Positions 7,102 through 8,109 of a DNA stretch of 8,109 nucleotides are shown here, piece by piece. Numbering within the stretch: position 1 is the first letter of the stretch; each line of letters opens with the position of its first letter. Where the stretch lies: contig WOZB01000115.1 in the NCBI GenBank assembly GCA_011620445.1, positions 1 through 8,109 on the forward strand, written 5' to 3'. Below the pieces are notes generated by a model that did no database searches, was not told where the DNA came from, and worked only from the letters and a program-made list of their open reading frames with translations. A program made the position numbers and the translations under genes. The DNA comes from Anaerolineaceae bacterium (lineage in GTDB: Bacteria; Chloroflexota; Anaerolineae; Anaerolineales; Anaerolineaceae).

Positions 7102-7179
7102 GTCATTCTAAGTGCAGCGAAGAATCTTCGCCTTGATCCATCATCTGGCAGATCCTTCGCAAGGCCAACTCAGGATGAC
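7102..7179. repeat. Imperfect inverted repeat of the GTCATTCT...GAAGAATCT interspersed type
   Basis: The left arm at 7102-7127 starts GTCATTCTAAG and ends GCGAAGAATCT. The right arm at 7150-7179, reverse-complemented, starts GTCATCCTGAG and ends GCGAAGGATCT. The arms match except for a 4-base length difference and a few substitutions, and are separated by 22 bases. This layout is that of short non-coding, palindromic intergenic elements which I recall as common in several bacterial phyla including Chloroflexota. No transposase is present, so it would be passive. Confidence 0.65.
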
Positions 7180-7235
7180 AGGAAAAGTAATGATGAAAAC
7201 CAGATTGCCACGCAAAAGAGGCTCCACGACCGTTT

Positions 7236-7297
7236 GTAGGAGCAGCGCCTTGCCCGCCATATCCGTCCTTGCGAGGAGTGCCAGCAAGGAAGCAATC
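7236..7297. repeat. Second cluster of degenerate intergenic repeat (CCTTGCGAGGAG...AAGCAATC type)
   Basis: The segment 7265-7297 starts GTCCTTGCGAGGAGTG and ends GGAAGCAATC, resembling the widespread GTCATTGCGAGGAG...GAAGCAATC intergenic repeat. Inside it CCTTGC (7267-7272) and GCAAGG (7284-7289) form a perfect 6-bp inverted repeat around 11 bases. Just before it, 7236-7258 (GTAGGAGCAGCGCCTTGCCC...) resembles another short repeat type, GTAGGGGCGA-like. Both assignments rest on memory of such families. Confidence 0.45.
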
Positions 7298-7446
7298 GAC
7301 TTTTCTTTCCCGGTGGTTGTAGAAGTGAGGGTCAGTGCGCAGGGCTGCTCAATCGTAATTACCTTTGGCCTTCTTATCGCAGTGAAGAAAATTAGTCTAA
7401 TACCCAGGGAGGGCAGGATATGGAACTTTCCCGCCCAAATGATCCT

Positions 7447-7490
7447 AAAAAACGTGGGAGGGGAGGCAAAAAGCTCATCCCTCCCGTACG
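7447..7490 (-). terminator. Strong minus-strand intrinsic terminator, orphan
   Basis: On the minus strand GGGAGGG (7485-7479) pairs with CCCTCCC (7462-7456), with inner pairs GAGC/GCTC-like in the loop and an outer ACG-CGT contact. It is followed directly by TTTTTT (7452-7447). This is a textbook Rho-independent terminator for leftward transcription. The only gene to its right (7634 onward) runs rightward, so what it terminates is unclear; see findings. Confidence 0.7.
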
Positions 7491-7597
7491 AAAAATAATC
7501 TCTGGGTAGATCATCGAAAAGCTTGCTTGAGCGGCAGCATAAAAAATGTGGCCGTGCGAACCTGGCTAGCAATTAAGAAATCGAAGCATCGATCCAG

Positions 7598-7626
7598 CCG
7601 ACACAAGAATCCAAGAAAGGTATAAT
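7598..7626 (+). promoter_or_regulatory. Near-consensus sigma-70-type promoter of the flavoprotein gene
   Basis: -35 CCGACA (7598-7603, 4 of 6 matches to TTGACA), a 17-bp spacer, then a perfect -10 TATAAT (7621-7626). Transcription should start at about 7632-7634, at or within a base or two of the ATG at 7634. The nearest purine-rich stretch (AAGAAAGG, ending at 7620) lies upstream of the predicted start site and so would not be in the mRNA. Confidence 0.75.
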
Positions 7627-7633
7627 TCACCGC

Positions 7634-8109
7634 ATGGATATCGCAATTGTTGGGGCTGGAGCCTCCGGCATCTTGGCTGCCCTCGAAGCCGCCCGCAAGC
7701 GCGGCCACCGGGTGGTACTTTTTGAAAAAAACCCGAGCATCGGGCGCAAACTGCTGGTTACCGGCAGCGGGCGCTGCAACATCAGCAATGACGCGGTAAA
7801 ACCCCAGGCTTTTACCTGCGCGGATGAAAACTGGATGGCGACGCTGCTTTCAAACTTCGGGCTGACCGAAATGCGCACGCTTTTCACGCAACTTGGCCTG
7901 CCTCTGCAAAAGACGGACGACGGCTGGTACTATCCGCTCTCCGAATCTGCCCATTCCGTGGTTGAGATCCTGCAGGAAAACCTGCTAACCCGGCGGGTGG
8001 AGTTGCGCGTAGCCACTACTGTGACTGCCATCAGCAAACAGGAAGCGGGGAATGGTTTCGAGCTTACACTTGATGATCCTGAAGCTATTACAAGCGAGCA
8101 TTTTGATGC
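7634..8109 (+). CDS. HI0933-family NAD(P)/FAD-dependent oxidoreductase, N-terminal part (runs off the right edge)
   Basis: The window holds the first 158 codons; the frame is open to the last base. The start MDIAIVGAGASGILAALEAA shows the FAD-binding Rossmann motif GAGASG (7-12), with the ribose-binding acid Glu31 in VVLFEK. The segment GRKLLVTGSGRCNISN (37-52) is the signature of the HI0933 / YhiN flavoprotein family, whose members are cytoplasmic and for the most part of uncertain function; some related proteins (BaiN type) act on bile acid intermediates. The later GLPLQKTDDGWYYPLSESAHSVVEIL (about 94-120) also fits the family. About 250 more residues would be expected beyond the edge. No Shine-Dalgarno is positioned for this ATG, and the promoter implies leaderless expression. 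Confidence 0.88.
   Translation, partial: MDIAIVGAGASGILAALEAARKRGHRVVLFEKNPSIGRKLLVTGSGRCNISNDAVKPQAFTCADENWMATLLSNFGLTEMRTLFTQLGLPLQKTDDGWYYPLSESAHSVVEILQENLLTRRVELRVATTVTAISKQEAGNGFELTLDDPEAITSEHFD

Larger units (their letters stand above)
6984..7633. other. 650-bp intergenic region without a credible gene, repeat-rich
   Basis: The region lies between two divergent genes. From left to right it holds the transporter promoter (about 7000-7012), a 5-bp perfect stem-loop (AGATC/GATCT, 7082-7095), two degenerate interspersed-type inverted repeats (7102-7179 and 7236-7297), a minus-strand intrinsic terminator (7447-7490) and a plus-strand promoter (7598-7626). Open frames of 128 codons (plus, 7112-7498) and 143 codons (minus, 7141-7572) cross the repeats, lack ribosome sites and look non-coding. 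No tRNA or riboswitch was recognised. Confidence 0.7.

Noticed and set aside
7112..7498. Plus-strand open frame of 128 codons
   Set aside because: It begins inside the inverted-repeat element, has no ribosome site, and its protein shows no family pattern.
7141..7572. Minus-strand open frame of 143 codons
   Set aside because: It passes through the terminator and both repeats and overlaps the plus-strand promoter zone; the translation is not protein-like in pattern.

Overview
The window looks like a chromosomal segment of an anaerobic or facultative member of the Chloroflexota, probably Anaerolineae-like. This is inferred from three things: the secreted protease ends in the short 'FLPL-x-R' tail that I associate with exported proteins of that group, the SelD protein carries a selenocysteine in a CAGU-x-x-K motif, and the long intergenic region holds degenerate repeats of the kinds scattered through such genomes. 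The taxonomic call is an inference from memory, not a search result.

Layout from left to right. Positions 1-241 hold a decayed, frameshifted second copy of part of selD. Positions 262-2040 (minus) encode a secreted M6-family zinc metallopeptidase. Positions 2226-3290 (minus) encode a full-length selenophosphate synthetase SelD, but only if the in-frame TGA at 3222-3224 is read as selenocysteine; a hairpin suited to be a bacterial SECIS lies just downstream. A normal gene caller would truncate this gene to 2226-3128. Positions 3317-4627 (minus) encode a PHP-domain phosphoesterase of the CehA/McbA type, 26 bp upstream of selD and probably co-transcribed with it. A 191-bp spacer with a 24-bp tandem direct repeat separates it from a two-gene unit: an alpha/beta-hydrolase esterase (4819-5610) and a GPH/MelB-type sugar transporter (5643-6983), both minus, 32 bp apart and each with a strong Shine-Dalgarno.

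Positions 6984-7633 hold no convincing gene. They contain the transporter promoter region, two imperfect inverted-repeat elements of interspersed types, a strong minus-strand intrinsic terminator with no obvious gene to terminate, and a near-consensus plus-strand promoter. That promoter drives a flavoprotein of the HI0933 family starting at 7634, which runs off the right edge and appears to be made from a leaderless or nearly leaderless mRNA.

Functional reading: transporter plus esterase suggests uptake and de-esterification of a carbohydrate-type substrate. The PHP enzyme and SelD form a second transcription unit. SelD makes selenophosphate for selenocysteine, and the organism must use selenocysteine to make SelD itself; the rest of that machinery (selA, selB, selC) is not in this window. 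I do not see a wholly new system here. The most noteworthy items are the selenocysteine-containing SelD with its recoding signal, and the decayed second selD on the other side of the protease gene.
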